Origin: JBAVQS01 sp049694275
GTDB lineage: Bacteria; Chloroflexota; Anaerolineae; UBA4142; SHND01
NCBI GenBank assembly: GCA_049694275.1
Contig: JBAVQS010000139.1
Span: 1-33,186 of the forward strand
Length of the DNA: 33,186 bases
Reading direction: 5' to 3'
Under the pieces are notes generated by a model, which searched no databases, was not told the DNA's origin, and was given only the letters and a program-made list of their open reading frames with translations. Shown piece after piece: positions 7,564 to 14,717 of the stretch; position 1 is the stretch's first letter, and every line of letters begins with the position of its first letter. Both the position numbers and the translations under genes were made by a program.

Positions 7564-8550
7564 TTAGCGTGCCAGCGATTCCATGAGCATACGGGTAGAA
7601 GCGATGACATTTGGGCGCAGGGCAAAGGGCGTAAGCCCCCCCTGCTCCATACCGAGCAGCGCCGCGCCGACCACCGGTGGAACGGTCAATCGAACGAACC
7701 GGGCGCGCGGCGCCACAGCCAGAACCGTCTCTTGCATCATCTGCGCCAGGACCGGGCTGCCGTTAAAGGTGCTCCCGACCATGACCACCTGGAATTCCTC
7801 CGCCGCCATATCGATCTGCCGCACCACGCCGCAGACCATACTGCCCAGTTCACGCCCGGCCCACACGATAATCTCCTGCGCCACCGGGTCCCCCTGCGCG
7901 GCGACGCTAAAGACCAGGGGCGATCCGCCGCCGGCGCTAAAGCGACCGAGCTGCGTCGTCAGCAGTTCGAGCATGTGCTCAGGATCACGCGCGCCGGCAT
8001 ATTCCACAAAGGCTTGCGTGAGCGCAGTGGCCGGCCCGCGGCGGGTAACGTCGAGCCCGATGGCGCGGAACGCCATGAAAAGAATTTCGACGGCGCCGGC
8101 CGCTTCCGCCATATAGATGCCATAACCGGTCATCCGCCCTTCGCGGCCCTCACGGTTGCGGCCCCGGCAGTTGCAGCCGGTCCCCGACACGACGGAAACG
8201 CCCCAGCCCTCGTCGGTCCCGGCCCAGATGCCGAGCGCCGCATCGTTGACCACCTCGGCCGGCGCATTCATGCCGATCGGCGTCAGAGTGGCCAGCGTGA
8301 CCTCGCGCTGGGAGGGCCAGTCATAGCCGCCGACGCCCATGCCGATGCCGGCGATTTGCGCCGGCGCAATCTCAGCCTGACGCAGAGCATCCGTAACAAT
8401 GGTCTGGAGCACCTGCGAGAGCCCGGCATAGCCCTTACCGGTGGGATTGCCCGCTCCGCCCTGACCAAACCCCACGGCATAACCGTTCTCGTCCACGACG
8501 AGCGCATGGCTCTTGGTCCCGCCGACATCAATCCCGAGGTAGTAGCGCAT
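7564..8550 (-). CDS. BadF/BadG/BcrA-type ATPase, likely N-acetylglucosamine (amino sugar) kinase
   Basis: A 328-residue ASKHA-fold protein of the BadF/BadG/BcrA family; in sugar loci its members are usually N-acetylglucosamine kinases. It begins MRYYLGIDVGGTKSHALVVD, the phosphate-1 motif, with DDAALGIWAGTDEGWGVSVVSGTGCN-like elements downstream (VNDAALGIWAGT and VSGTGCNCRG) forming phosphate-2 and the glycine-rich turn. An upstream in-frame ATG at 8580 is rejected because AGGGGG lies about 9 bases before ATG 8550. It would phosphorylate a sugar released by the GH94 and GH1 enzymes. An insert NREGREGRMTGYG after the glycine turn is basic and could be local drift. The alternative, a 2-hydroxyacyl-CoA dehydratase activator, is unlikely given the neighbours and the lack of a 4Fe-4S Cys pair typical for activators. 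Confidence 0.85.
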   Translation of the reverse strand: MRYYLGIDVGGTKSHALVVDENGYAVGFGQGGAGNPTGKGYAGLSQVLQTIVTDALRQAEIAPAQIAGIGMGVGGYDWPSQREVTLATLTPIGMNAPAEVVNDAALGIWAGTDEGWGVSVVSGTGCNCRGRNREGREGRMTGYGIYMAEAAGAVEILFMAFRAIGLDVTRRGPATALTQAFVEYAGARDPEHMLELLTTQLGRFSAGGGSPLVFSVAAQGDPVAQEIIVWAGRELGSMVCGVVRQIDMAAEEFQVVMVGSTFNGSPVLAQMMQETVLAVAPRARFVRLTVPPVVGAALLGMEQGGLTPFALRPNVIASTRMLMESLAR

Positions 8551-8565
8551 GATGTTTTGCCCCCT

Positions 8566-8610
8566 GGGTGTTCCGCCCAAAGGGTGTCCCGCCCGAAGGG
8601 TGTCCCTGAA
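8566..8610. repeat. Three 16-bp tandem repeats
   Basis: Units GGGTGTTCCGCCCAAA, GGGTGTCCCGCCCGAA and GGGTGTCCCTGAA follow each other directly between the kinase start and the deacetylase stop. The third is truncated. They fill most of the 60-base intergenic gap. Confidence 0.8.
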
Positions 8611-9435
8611 TCAAGGCAGGTTTCCAAAATTAACGAGCCGGATGTCCAGCTCTTGCAGCGCGGCCTTGACGACCGGATCGGTGAGGACCTGGATCTCGCG
8701 CTCGCGCGGATGGGTGTAACTGCTGATCGAGAGGAGCACCTCGTCGACATAACCGGGATGAGTCATGATCTCGGTCACGCCCGCTTTGAGGTTGCGCAGG
8801 ATGTGGAGCAGGTGATCCACGGTCGCGGTCTCGTTATAAAAAGCGGTGCTCATGTGGTCGGGATGCCGCACCCGGTGCGTCTCCATCAACGCCCGCGCCT
8901 GCGCCAACAGAGCGGCGCGGGCCGCGTCACCCCCACTGCTATCGCCGTCGACGTCGGGCAGCGGAGAGCGAACCGGGCAGCCGTACGCGGCGGCGAGCTC
9001 GAGCATGATGGGAAAAACCCCGGGCAGTTCATACGGGGTATGATGGTGGCCGTCGAGATGATCGGGCGCGTGCCCGACGGCGGCGCAAAAGAGATCGATC
9101 TGGGCCCGCCATTCGGCGCGCACGTGTTCAAGGTCGATGGTCGCCCCACGCGCCGCCAACCCGGCCGGTCTCAGGAACTGACCTTGCGCGTCGACCAGCG
9201 TGCGCACCTTGTCGGCGGATAGGAGCGGCCGCCCGGCGGTCAGGGTCAAATGTACGCCGAGCCCCAGGTTCGGGGTCAGGGCCATCGCATCGCGCAGGGC
9301 CGACTCGGCCCCCGGCATGTTCATCATCGCCGTCGTGGAGGTGACGATACCATCCAGGTGCGCCTGGCGGATACCGCGCGACACGCCGGGGGTGAAACCG
9401 TAATCGTCTGCGTTGATAATGAGAGATTTGGACAT
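8611..9435 (-). CDS. YdjC/ChbG family carbohydrate deacetylase
   Basis: A 274-residue YdjC-like deacetylase. Known relatives remove an acetyl group from chito-oligosaccharides such as chitobiose. Visible family signatures are LIINADDYGFTPGVSRGI (metal-binding Asp at 11), LGLGVHLTLTAGRPL (metal His) and HLDGHHHTPYELPGVF (His cluster), and HPGYVDE near the C-terminus. The length is normal and there is no signal peptide, so it acts in the cytoplasm. It lies between the ABC permeases and the amino sugar kinase-like gene, which together point to use of an acetylated amino sugar oligomer. No clear Shine-Dalgarno site precedes ATG 9435. An intrinsic terminator-like hairpin lies directly upstream, so expression may depend on read-through or a separate promoter. 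Confidence 0.9.
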   Translation of the reverse strand: MSKSLIINADDYGFTPGVSRGIRQAHLDGIVTSTTAMMNMPGAESALRDAMALTPNLGLGVHLTLTAGRPLLSADKVRTLVDAQGQFLRPAGLAARGATIDLEHVRAEWRAQIDLFCAAVGHAPDHLDGHHHTPYELPGVFPIMLELAAAYGCPVRSPLPDVDGDSSGGDAARAALLAQARALMETHRVRHPDHMSTAFYNETATVDHLLHILRNLKAGVTEIMTHPGYVDEVLLSISSYTHPREREIQVLTDPVVKAALQELDIRLVNFGNLP

Positions 9436-9453
9436 ACGCGCTACTGTTGTGGC

Positions 9454-9484
9454 AAAAAAAGGGGCGAGCCACCGGCGTCGCCCC
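9454..9484 (-). terminator. Intrinsic terminator between permease and deacetylase genes
   Basis: Read on the minus strand, GGGGCGA pairs with TCGCCCC (7 bp, GC-rich, 10-base loop) and is followed at once by seven T residues (complement of 9454-9460). It is made from one unit of the 40-bp tandem repeat. It lies inside the putative operon, so it may reduce transcription into the catabolic genes. Confidence 0.7.
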
Positions 9485-9564
9485 TACATCTCACCGGAAG
9501 GGAGCACGCCGTCAGCGCCATCCCTACATATCACCGGAAAGGGGCGAGCCACCGGCGTCGCCCC
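9461..9564. repeat. Three 40-bp tandem units carrying palindromes
   Basis: Units start at 9461, 9501 and 9541. Units 1 and 3 share the 24 bases from GGGGCGAGCC to GTCGCCCC exactly; the middle unit is diverged (starts GGAGCACGCC). The 'TACATxTCACCGGAA' joints are shared. Each intact unit is an inverted repeat of GGGGCGA and TCGCCCC. A relative lies at 11765-11793. Confidence 0.85.
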
Positions 9565-9588
9565 AACACAGATCGTGGGCCTTGCGAT

Positions 9589-10674
9589 TTATTTTTCCAC
9601 GCCGGTTACGACCACGCCCTGCATAAATTGCCGCTGGGCAAAGAAGAAAATGACGAGCGGGAGCAGCAGAGTCATCACGGCGGTGGCCATGGCGAGACCG
9701 GGATGGATGCCAAAGGTATTGACAAACTTGGCAATGCCGACCGAGATGGGATAGAGGTCCTCTTTGCCGACGAGATAGACCAGCGGAGTAAAATAGTTGT
9801 TCCACTCGTAGAAAAAGTGGAAGAGGGTGACCGCGGTGATCGCCGGGATGGCCTGCGGGATGATGACCGAGACGAGAATGCGGAAGGGGCTGGCGCCGTC
9901 GATCATAGCTGCCTCGTCCAGCTCGCGCGGGATCGTCATGAAATACTGGCGCAGCAAGAACACGTCATAGGCGTTCGCAAAAAAGGTCGGAACGAGCAGC
10001 GGCAGCCAGGTCCCCGTCCACCCCAGCTTGGCAAAGATGATATAGAGGGGAATGATGAATGCCTGCGGCGGGAGGACGATTGTCGACATGAGGATGAGAA
10101 ACAGGATATTCTTGCCCGGCAAACGGAAACGCGCAAACGCATAGGCCACGGCGATGCAAGAGAGCAAATCGCCAAAGGTCCCAATCACAGCCAGCGCCAC
10201 GGTGTTGCGATAGAGCAATGGGAAATTGACCTGGTCCCAGGCGCCTACAATATTGTCCCAGTAGATGGTAAAGTTCCAGACGGCACTCCAGGTGCGCCAG
10301 CGTCCCTGCACCTCGAAAACGCCCTTGCCCGGATTCGCGGGGTCCATCATATTACTCGACTCGCGAAAGGGCTTGACCATCGCCAGGCGCGTGGTCCCCT
10401 CGGCAGTCGGGACGTCATAAAGGAGCAGATCCTGCCCGTTATAGCTGTACGTCGCCTGCTTGGCCGGCCAGAGCGGAGAGCTCTGTCCGGAAAGTTGCTC
10501 GTCCAGTTTAAAGGCCCCGGCCAGCATATAGAAGAGGGGCAACAAAAAGACGGCAAGCACGACCAGACCTAACGTCGTTACCAGGACGGTCATCAGGAAC
10601 TCGCGCATCCGCTTGGTCAACACCGAGCCGGACCGCTTTGGTTCTTTGAAGAAGGAATCGGCTACATTTGCCAT
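9589..10674 (-). CDS. Sugar ABC transporter permease, MalG-like (with long first loop)
   Basis: Inner-membrane permease of a carbohydrate ABC importer (CUT1 type). The EAA loop that docks the ATPase reads ELDEAAMIDGASPFRIL, and the protein ends FMQGVVVTGVEK, typical for MalG-like subunits. At 361 residues it is longer than the usual 270-290: between helix 1 (about 26-55) and helix 2 (about 160) there is a soluble segment of about 100 residues containing WPAKQATYSYNGQDLLLYDV and RWRTWSAVWNFTIYWDNIVG. It is the second permease gene, 14 bases after its partner. No ATP-binding subunit is encoded in the visible locus; such systems commonly share an MsiK-like ATPase encoded elsewhere. Confidence 0.95.
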   Translation of the reverse strand: MANVADSFFKEPKRSGSVLTKRMREFLMTVLVTTLGLVVLAVFLLPLFYMLAGAFKLDEQLSGQSSPLWPAKQATYSYNGQDLLLYDVPTAEGTTRLAMVKPFRESSNMMDPANPGKGVFEVQGRWRTWSAVWNFTIYWDNIVGAWDQVNFPLLYRNTVALAVIGTFGDLLSCIAVAYAFARFRLPGKNILFLILMSTIVLPPQAFIIPLYIIFAKLGWTGTWLPLLVPTFFANAYDVFLLRQYFMTIPRELDEAAMIDGASPFRILVSVIIPQAIPAITAVTLFHFFYEWNNYFTPLVYLVGKEDLYPISVGIAKFVNTFGIHPGLAMATAVMTLLLPLVIFFFAQRQFMQGVVVTGVEK

Positions 10675-10688
10675 GTTTGGTCTTTTCC

Positions 10689-11660
10689 TTAGCGGTCTGA
10701 GCCCGCATAGTAAACCATGCGCTGTGCAGTAAACAATAGTAACCCGGTCGCAGCCATCGAGATGACAAAGAGGATGATTGCCAGCACCGAGGCATATCCC
10801 ATCTCGTTAAAGACAAAGGCTTCCCGGTAAAAGTGAAGTGGGAAGAAGAGGAGCGAACCCTGGGGATCGCCGTTTCGACCGCCAATGAGCATCGCCGGGA
10901 CGAAATACTGGAAAGCGCCGATCACGCCCAATGTCAGGTTATAGAAAATGACCGGGGAGATCATCGGGACCGTAATGTTAAAGAACTTGTCGAATGCATT
11001 CGCCCCATCCACCGTCGCCGCCTCATAGAGCTCGGTCGGAACTCCTTGGAGTGAAGCGAGCAAGATGATCATCATATTACCCACACCCCAAATGCCCAGC
11101 AAGTTGAGCGCGGGCACTGCCCACATGGGATCGCTGAACCAGCGCGGCGGATCGGAGATACCAAGCGCCTGGAGAGCCAGGTTGATCCAGCCGGATTGGG
11201 AATTCAGGACCCCGCTGAAAATCATGGCGCCGGCGACGATCGGGATGACTGTCGGCATGAAAAAGAGGGTCCGGAAGTAATTGGTGCCAATCAGATGCTT
11301 GGAGTTAACCAGCACGGCAAAGAGCAATGGGACGAGAAGGCCGAGCGGGATGCCGATAGCCGCGAATTTGAGGGTAACCCCAAAGGAATTGAGCAGCATC
11401 GGATCGGAAAAGAGCCGCGCATAGTTGTCCAGTCCGACGATATTAAAGTTCCCCGGCGCAAACTCGCGCGTTGCGCTGTAATCCGTGAACGAAAGGAAAA
11501 AGGTGAACAGGATCGGCAGGAACTGGAATGCCAGAAAACCGATCACCCAGGGGGACAAGAATGCATAACCCCAGAGGACCTCCCGCTTTCTATTCGCCGT
11601 GGCCTTGGTTTTGAGAACCGGCGCACGAACAGGGATCGAGGCAACATCGGTAGCAGACAT
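10689..11660 (-). CDS. Sugar ABC transporter permease, MalF-like
   Basis: A 323-residue partner permease of the CUT1 family. It has a cytoplasmic basic N-terminus, a first helix at GYAFLSPWVIGFLAFQFLPI, about six membrane segments, and the EAA motif ELYEAATVDGANAFDKFFNI. AAGGAG lies 7 bases before ATG 11660. It lies between the binding-protein gene (142-base gap with two hairpins) and the MalG-like gene (14-base gap). The transported sugar is unknown; neighbours suggest beta-linked glucose or N-acetylglucosamine oligomers. Confidence 0.95.
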   Translation of the reverse strand: MSATDVASIPVRAPVLKTKATANRKREVLWGYAFLSPWVIGFLAFQFLPILFTFFLSFTDYSATREFAPGNFNIVGLDNYARLFSDPMLLNSFGVTLKFAAIGIPLGLLVPLLFAVLVNSKHLIGTNYFRTLFFMPTVIPIVAGAMIFSGVLNSQSGWINLALQALGISDPPRWFSDPMWAVPALNLLGIWGVGNMMIILLASLQGVPTELYEAATVDGANAFDKFFNITVPMISPVIFYNLTLGVIGAFQYFVPAMLIGGRNGDPQGSLLFFPLHFYREAFVFNEMGYASVLAIILFVISMAATGLLLFTAQRMVYYAGSDR

Positions 11661-11678
11661 GCCTTACTCCTTAAGTTG

Positions 11679-11719
11679 TCTCCTTGCGCCGCCGCCAGAG
11701 ACCCGGCGACGCAAGGAGA
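11679..11719. repeat. 16-bp-stem hairpin between binding-protein and permease genes
   Basis: TCTCCTTGCGCCGCCG (11679-11694) pairs with CGGCGACGCAAGGAGA (11704-11719) with a single mismatch and a 9-base loop. No T-run follows on the minus strand. In other ABC operons, hairpins here protect the upstream message and raise binding protein over permease levels; that role here is inferred. Confidence 0.75.
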
Positions 11720-11764
11720 GCATACGGGGTAAACCGTTTCTTACATCAAATCGATTTCATAGGG

Positions 11765-11793
11765 GTAGGGGCGAACCGGCGGCTCACCCCTAC
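11765..11793. repeat. REP-like palindrome related to the 9461 repeats
   Basis: GTAGGGGCGA (11765-11774) and TCACCCCTAC (11784-11793) form an imperfect 10-bp stem around ACCGGCGGC. It resembles the GGGGCGA/TCGCCCC units at 9461-9564, so the same palindromic family occurs at least twice in this operon. Confidence 0.7.
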
Positions 11794-11802
11794 AGGAAAC
11801 TG

Positions 11803-13359
11803 CTATTTCGGAGCAGCAGCAAAGATAGTGGTGAGCTGATCTTGGAGTTTGGCAATCTCCGTATCCATGTTCAGACCAGGGGTCTGATCGAGCATGGTCC
11901 GCCACTTGCCAAACAGGTCATTGGCCTTGGTCAGGTTGGGCAGCCAGGCTTCGTGGTTCGGGAGGTCCGGGTGCTTGACCATCTCTTCGGCCACCGACCA
12001 GTCAATCGTCTGACCGGCGTTGTCGTTGAGCGTCTTGAAGAAAGCCGGGCGATCCTTGGCCTGGGCGGGCATACCGCCATAGAGCACGTACAGATCAGGA
12101 TCGACGACCATTGCGCTCAGAACTTTGAAGGCAACCTGCTGATTCTTGCTCTGCTTCAGGATGGCGAAAGTGTCCCCGTGCAGCTTGGCCGTGATATTGC
12201 CGTTGATCGTCGGAACCACAGCGATATCCCAGTGGATCTTCTTGATGTCAAAGCAGCAGGTGTACCAGGTGTGTGTCCATGCCATCGCGACATTACCGGA
12301 CGAGAACGGGTTGCCCTTGGCGAGCAGGTCGCTATTCTGGTAATCCGCATTCGGCATGAAATGATACTTCCACACGCCGTCATAGTACCACTTCCAGGAC
12401 GCATTCCAGTCGGCCGGGATGACTGCCTTGGTCGGGTCCTTCGGATCGTAGGGCAGACCACCCTTGAAGAAAGCGGCAATGCCGCGGCCATCAGTGAACT
12501 GTTCAAAGAAACCGAACTGGGTGACGTTCTTCGGGTCGAAGCTCGCCTGGGTCGCATCGTTGCCGCCCTTGTCGACGGTGAGCTTCATCGCCAGATCCTG
12601 GAAGGTCTGGAGGTTCCAGTCCTTGCCATTGTACTTGTCGCCGATCTTGTGCGGCGGGTACGGGAGCTTGGCTTCGTCGAACAGGTCCTTGTTGTAGTAA
12701 ATGAACGAGGGGAACAAGGCAAACGGGATGCCGACGAGCACACCCTCGTCACTCGTAAAGTCGAGCAACGCCGGGTCGTACTTGCTCAGGTCATAGTTGG
12801 CTGCAGTGGCAAGCGGCTTGACATCAGCCCAGGCGCCCTGGAAGCTCGCGCGGCCAGCCTTGCCAACCGGGCCGACGATGTCGGGAACCGTACCGGCGGC
12901 GATCATAGCCTTGAGCGTATCGTAGGATTCGGGGTTGTGAACAACCTGAAGAGTGACACAGGCGTCGGTCTGGGACTTGTTATACTTGTCGACCCAGGCC
13001 TTTTCCTTCGGAATCACGGGCGCATCACCACCGGCGCCAAGACCAACATACCAGGTGATCTTGGTGGCGGTTGGGGCGCAGCCTTCACCACCGGCGATAA
13101 CCGTCGGAACGGTGGTCGCGGTGGGAGCAACGGTTGCGGCGGTGGTAGCGGTGGCGGCCGGCGCGGTGGTCGCGGCAGTAGTGGCAACCGGCGCGGTGGT
13201 CGGCTTTGCCAGGACGGCGGTCGGGGCCGTGGTCGGCGGGACGGCGGCCGCGGCGGTGGGCGCAGTGGTGGGGGCCGTGGTGGGCGCCGGAGTGTTGCAC
13301 GCGACCAATGCGAGGGCCGCGATCAATACGATCAGGGCCACAGAAATTGTCTTGCGCAT
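11803..13359 (-). CDS. Sugar ABC transporter substrate-binding lipoprotein
   Basis: Extracellular solute-binding protein (family 1), 518 residues, captures the sugar outside the membrane and delivers it to the two permeases. It starts MRKTISVALIVLIAALALVAC with lipobox LVAC, then a low-complexity Thr/Ala/Pro linker from about residue 23 to 92, much longer than usual. The folded part begins near TKITWYVGLGAGGDAPVIP and includes NPESYDTLKAMIAAGTVPDI and PSFIYYNKDLFDEAKLPYPP, which are typical of the family. AAGGAG lies about 10 bases before ATG 13359. It is the first gene after the LacI regulator. The linker DNA is repetitive and strongly GC-rich, which produces long false frames on the other strand. 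Confidence 0.95.
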   Translation of the reverse strand: MRKTISVALIVLIAALALVACNTPAPTTAPTTAPTAAAAVPPTTAPTAVLAKPTTAPVATTAATTAPAATATTAATVAPTATTVPTVIAGGEGCAPTATKITWYVGLGAGGDAPVIPKEKAWVDKYNKSQTDACVTLQVVHNPESYDTLKAMIAAGTVPDIVGPVGKAGRASFQGAWADVKPLATAANYDLSKYDPALLDFTSDEGVLVGIPFALFPSFIYYNKDLFDEAKLPYPPHKIGDKYNGKDWNLQTFQDLAMKLTVDKGGNDATQASFDPKNVTQFGFFEQFTDGRGIAAFFKGGLPYDPKDPTKAVIPADWNASWKWYYDGVWKYHFMPNADYQNSDLLAKGNPFSSGNVAMAWTHTWYTCCFDIKKIHWDIAVVPTINGNITAKLHGDTFAILKQSKNQQVAFKVLSAMVVDPDLYVLYGGMPAQAKDRPAFFKTLNDNAGQTIDWSVAEEMVKHPDLPNHEAWLPNLTKANDLFGKWRTMLDQTPGLNMDTEIAKLQDQLTTIFAAAPK

Positions 13360-13473
13360 TCTAGAGCTCCTTCTCCTCAGAGAGAATCTTGTGGGTAAAC
13401 AAACGCAACGGGAAACAGATAGGATTTATTGGATCAGGCTACACCTCCTTGTCAGAGCTCGCGCACGAATGTC

Positions 13474-13509
13474 GGGCAAGAGCGCCGGGGGCAGAAAAGC
13501 GCTCTGCCC
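13474..13509 (-). promoter_or_regulatory. Two overlapping, mutually exclusive hairpins upstream of the binding-protein gene
   Basis: GGGCAAGAGCGC (13474-13485) can pair with GCGCTCTGCCC (13499-13509) with a one-base bulge, while GGGCAGA (13489-13495) can pair with TCTGCCC (13503-13509). They share an arm, so only one can form. They lie 115-150 bases before the binding-protein ATG on the same strand. Whether the transcript covers them is unknown; no promoter is clear in 13360-13573. Confidence 0.3.
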
Positions 13510-13559
13510 AATAAGATGCTGCGGAGCCAGGCGTCACACTTGTGCATGAGGTCTTCCAG

Positions 13560-13575
13560 GCCGGGCAAGCCCGGC
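13560..13575 (-). terminator. Hairpin just after the LacI-type gene
   Basis: GCCGGGC-AA-GCCCGGC is a perfect palindrome starting at the base after the TGA stop of the regulator. It has no T-run, so it could be a weak or Rho-independent-like end, or an RNA stabiliser. The regulator and the transporter could still be partly cotranscribed. Confidence 0.4.
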
Positions 13576-14583
13576 TCAAATCGAACGACAGGAACTGCGT
13601 ATGACTAATTCGGTGGGGAGTATCACGCGCCGGGGCCGCGACTCCCCTTCCTGGATCAGGTCAATCAGTGTCTCGGCAGCCACCGCCCCGGTCCGGTGAA
13701 TCGGCTGTCGGACGGTAGTGAGCGGCGGCTCCATTCGAGCCGCAATCGGAATGTCGTCAAACCCGGCGAGGCCGACATCTTCCGGCACGCGCTTGCCAGC
13801 TTCGCGAAGCGCCCGCATTACGCCGATAGCCATTGCATCACTGGCGCAAAAGATGGCATCGGGTTCGTGCGGAAGCAATCGCCGGGTGGCTGTATAGGCG
13901 CCAACCTCGGTAAAATCACCCGAGGCGATGAGCACCGGATCTGGAAGAATCCCTCGCTCACGCAGCGCCATCTGGTAACCCTCAAGCCGGTCAGCGCCCG
14001 CAATCATGTTCTGCGGCCCCGTCACCGTCGCAATGCGGTGATAGCCGAGGCGCAGCAGATAGGCAACCATCTCTCTCGCGCTGTTGCGATTATCGATATC
14101 GATGTAACTCACCCGTTGATCAGTGGGATGACGACCAATCAGGATAAACGGCATCTGGCGATCCAACAGCGCTTTGACAAGCGGATCATCAATCAGCATG
14201 GACGAGACAACCACCCCGTCAATCAGCCCGCCCTGCAAAATCTTTTGAATCACCCGGCGTTCCTGTTCGGGCTCAGCCAGCCAGAGCATGACGGAATAAT
14301 CGTGCGCGTTGCAGGCGGAGGCGACGCCTTGAATCAGAATCGGAAAGTACGGATCGGTAAACAGGACTGACACGCCCATCGGAATCACAAGGCCCAGGAC
14401 CTGGGTATGCCCACCGGCCAGACTGCGGGCCAGCATATTTGGCGTAAAGTCGAGCCGCTGAGTGACGGCGAGCACCCGCTCGCGAGCGTCGGGACTGACG
14501 TTCGGATGTTTGTTCAGGACCCGGGAGACGGTCGAGCGAGAGACTCCCGCCTCCTTTGCAATTTCTTCAAGCGTCAGCGGCAT
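13576..14583 (-). CDS. LacI/GalR-family transcriptional regulator
   Basis: A 335-residue repressor. The N-terminus MPLTLEEIAKEAGVSRSTVSRVLNK is the LacI helix-turn-helix, followed by the hinge region LDFTPNMLARSLAGG and a periplasmic-binding-like effector domain (VLGLVIPMGVSVLFTDPYFP, later GLAGFDDIPIAARMEPPLTTVRQP). It most likely senses a sugar derived from the substrates of the neighbouring transporter and enzymes. Two operator-like palindromes flank its own promoter, so autoregulation is likely. I found no clear third copy in front of the binding-protein gene, so control of the operon may run through read-through from this promoter or through sites I cannot recognise. Confidence 0.95.
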   Translation of the reverse strand: MPLTLEEIAKEAGVSRSTVSRVLNKHPNVSPDARERVLAVTQRLDFTPNMLARSLAGGHTQVLGLVIPMGVSVLFTDPYFPILIQGVASACNAHDYSVMLWLAEPEQERRVIQKILQGGLIDGVVVSSMLIDDPLVKALLDRQMPFILIGRHPTDQRVSYIDIDNRNSAREMVAYLLRLGYHRIATVTGPQNMIAGADRLEGYQMALRERGILPDPVLIASGDFTEVGAYTATRRLLPHEPDAIFCASDAMAIGVMRALREAGKRVPEDVGLAGFDDIPIAARMEPPLTTVRQPIHRTGAVAAETLIDLIQEGESRPRRVILPTELVIRSSCRSI

Positions 14584-14622
14584 TGGTTTATGTCAATCAT
14601 CCCGAGGGAAAGAATGCCTTTT

Positions 14623-14636
14623 TGGGAGCGCTCCCA
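14623..14636. promoter_or_regulatory. LacI-type operator O1 (perfect palindrome)
   Basis: TGGGAGCGCTCCCA is a perfect 14-bp palindrome with the central CG typical of LacI/GalR family operators. It lies directly downstream of the -10 region of the regulator's promoter, about 40 bases before its start codon, a position that blocks transcription when occupied. Confidence 0.75.
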
Positions 14637-14637
14637 G

Positions 14638-14666
14638 AGATTATCTAAAAATAAAGCCTTGAACAA
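14638..14666 (-). promoter_or_regulatory. Promoter of the LacI-type gene
   Basis: On the minus strand TTGTTC (14661-14666), 17 bases and TAATCT (14638-14643); GATAAT (14640-14645) is an overlapping better -10 with a 15-base spacer. It sits between the two operators. Confidence 0.4.
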
Positions 14667-14694
14667 GCTCTTTTCAGGGCGTTCTAGCCTTCTC

Positions 14695-14708
14695 TGGATG
14701 CGCTCCCA
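14695..14708. promoter_or_regulatory. LacI-type operator O2 (imperfect)
   Basis: TGGATGCGCTCCCA differs from the perfect palindrome at two positions of the left half. Its centre is 72 bases from that of O1, close to seven DNA turns, so a repressor tetramer or two dimers could bridge the promoter. It lies 10 bases after the transglutaminase stop. Confidence 0.6.
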
Positions 14709-14717
14709 ATTATACGG

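Noticed and set aside
7297..9222. Open plus-strand frame of 641 codons
   Set aside because: It runs antisense across three well-supported genes and has no domain signature.
9461..9564. CRISPR-like spacing of repeats
   Set aside because: Only three units joined head to tail, with no variable spacers and a diverged middle unit; no cas genes.
11599..13398. Open plus-strand frame of 599 codons with Gly/Arg-rich tail
   Set aside because: It is antisense to the binding protein; the Gly/Arg tail is the complement of the Thr/Ala/Pro linker DNA.
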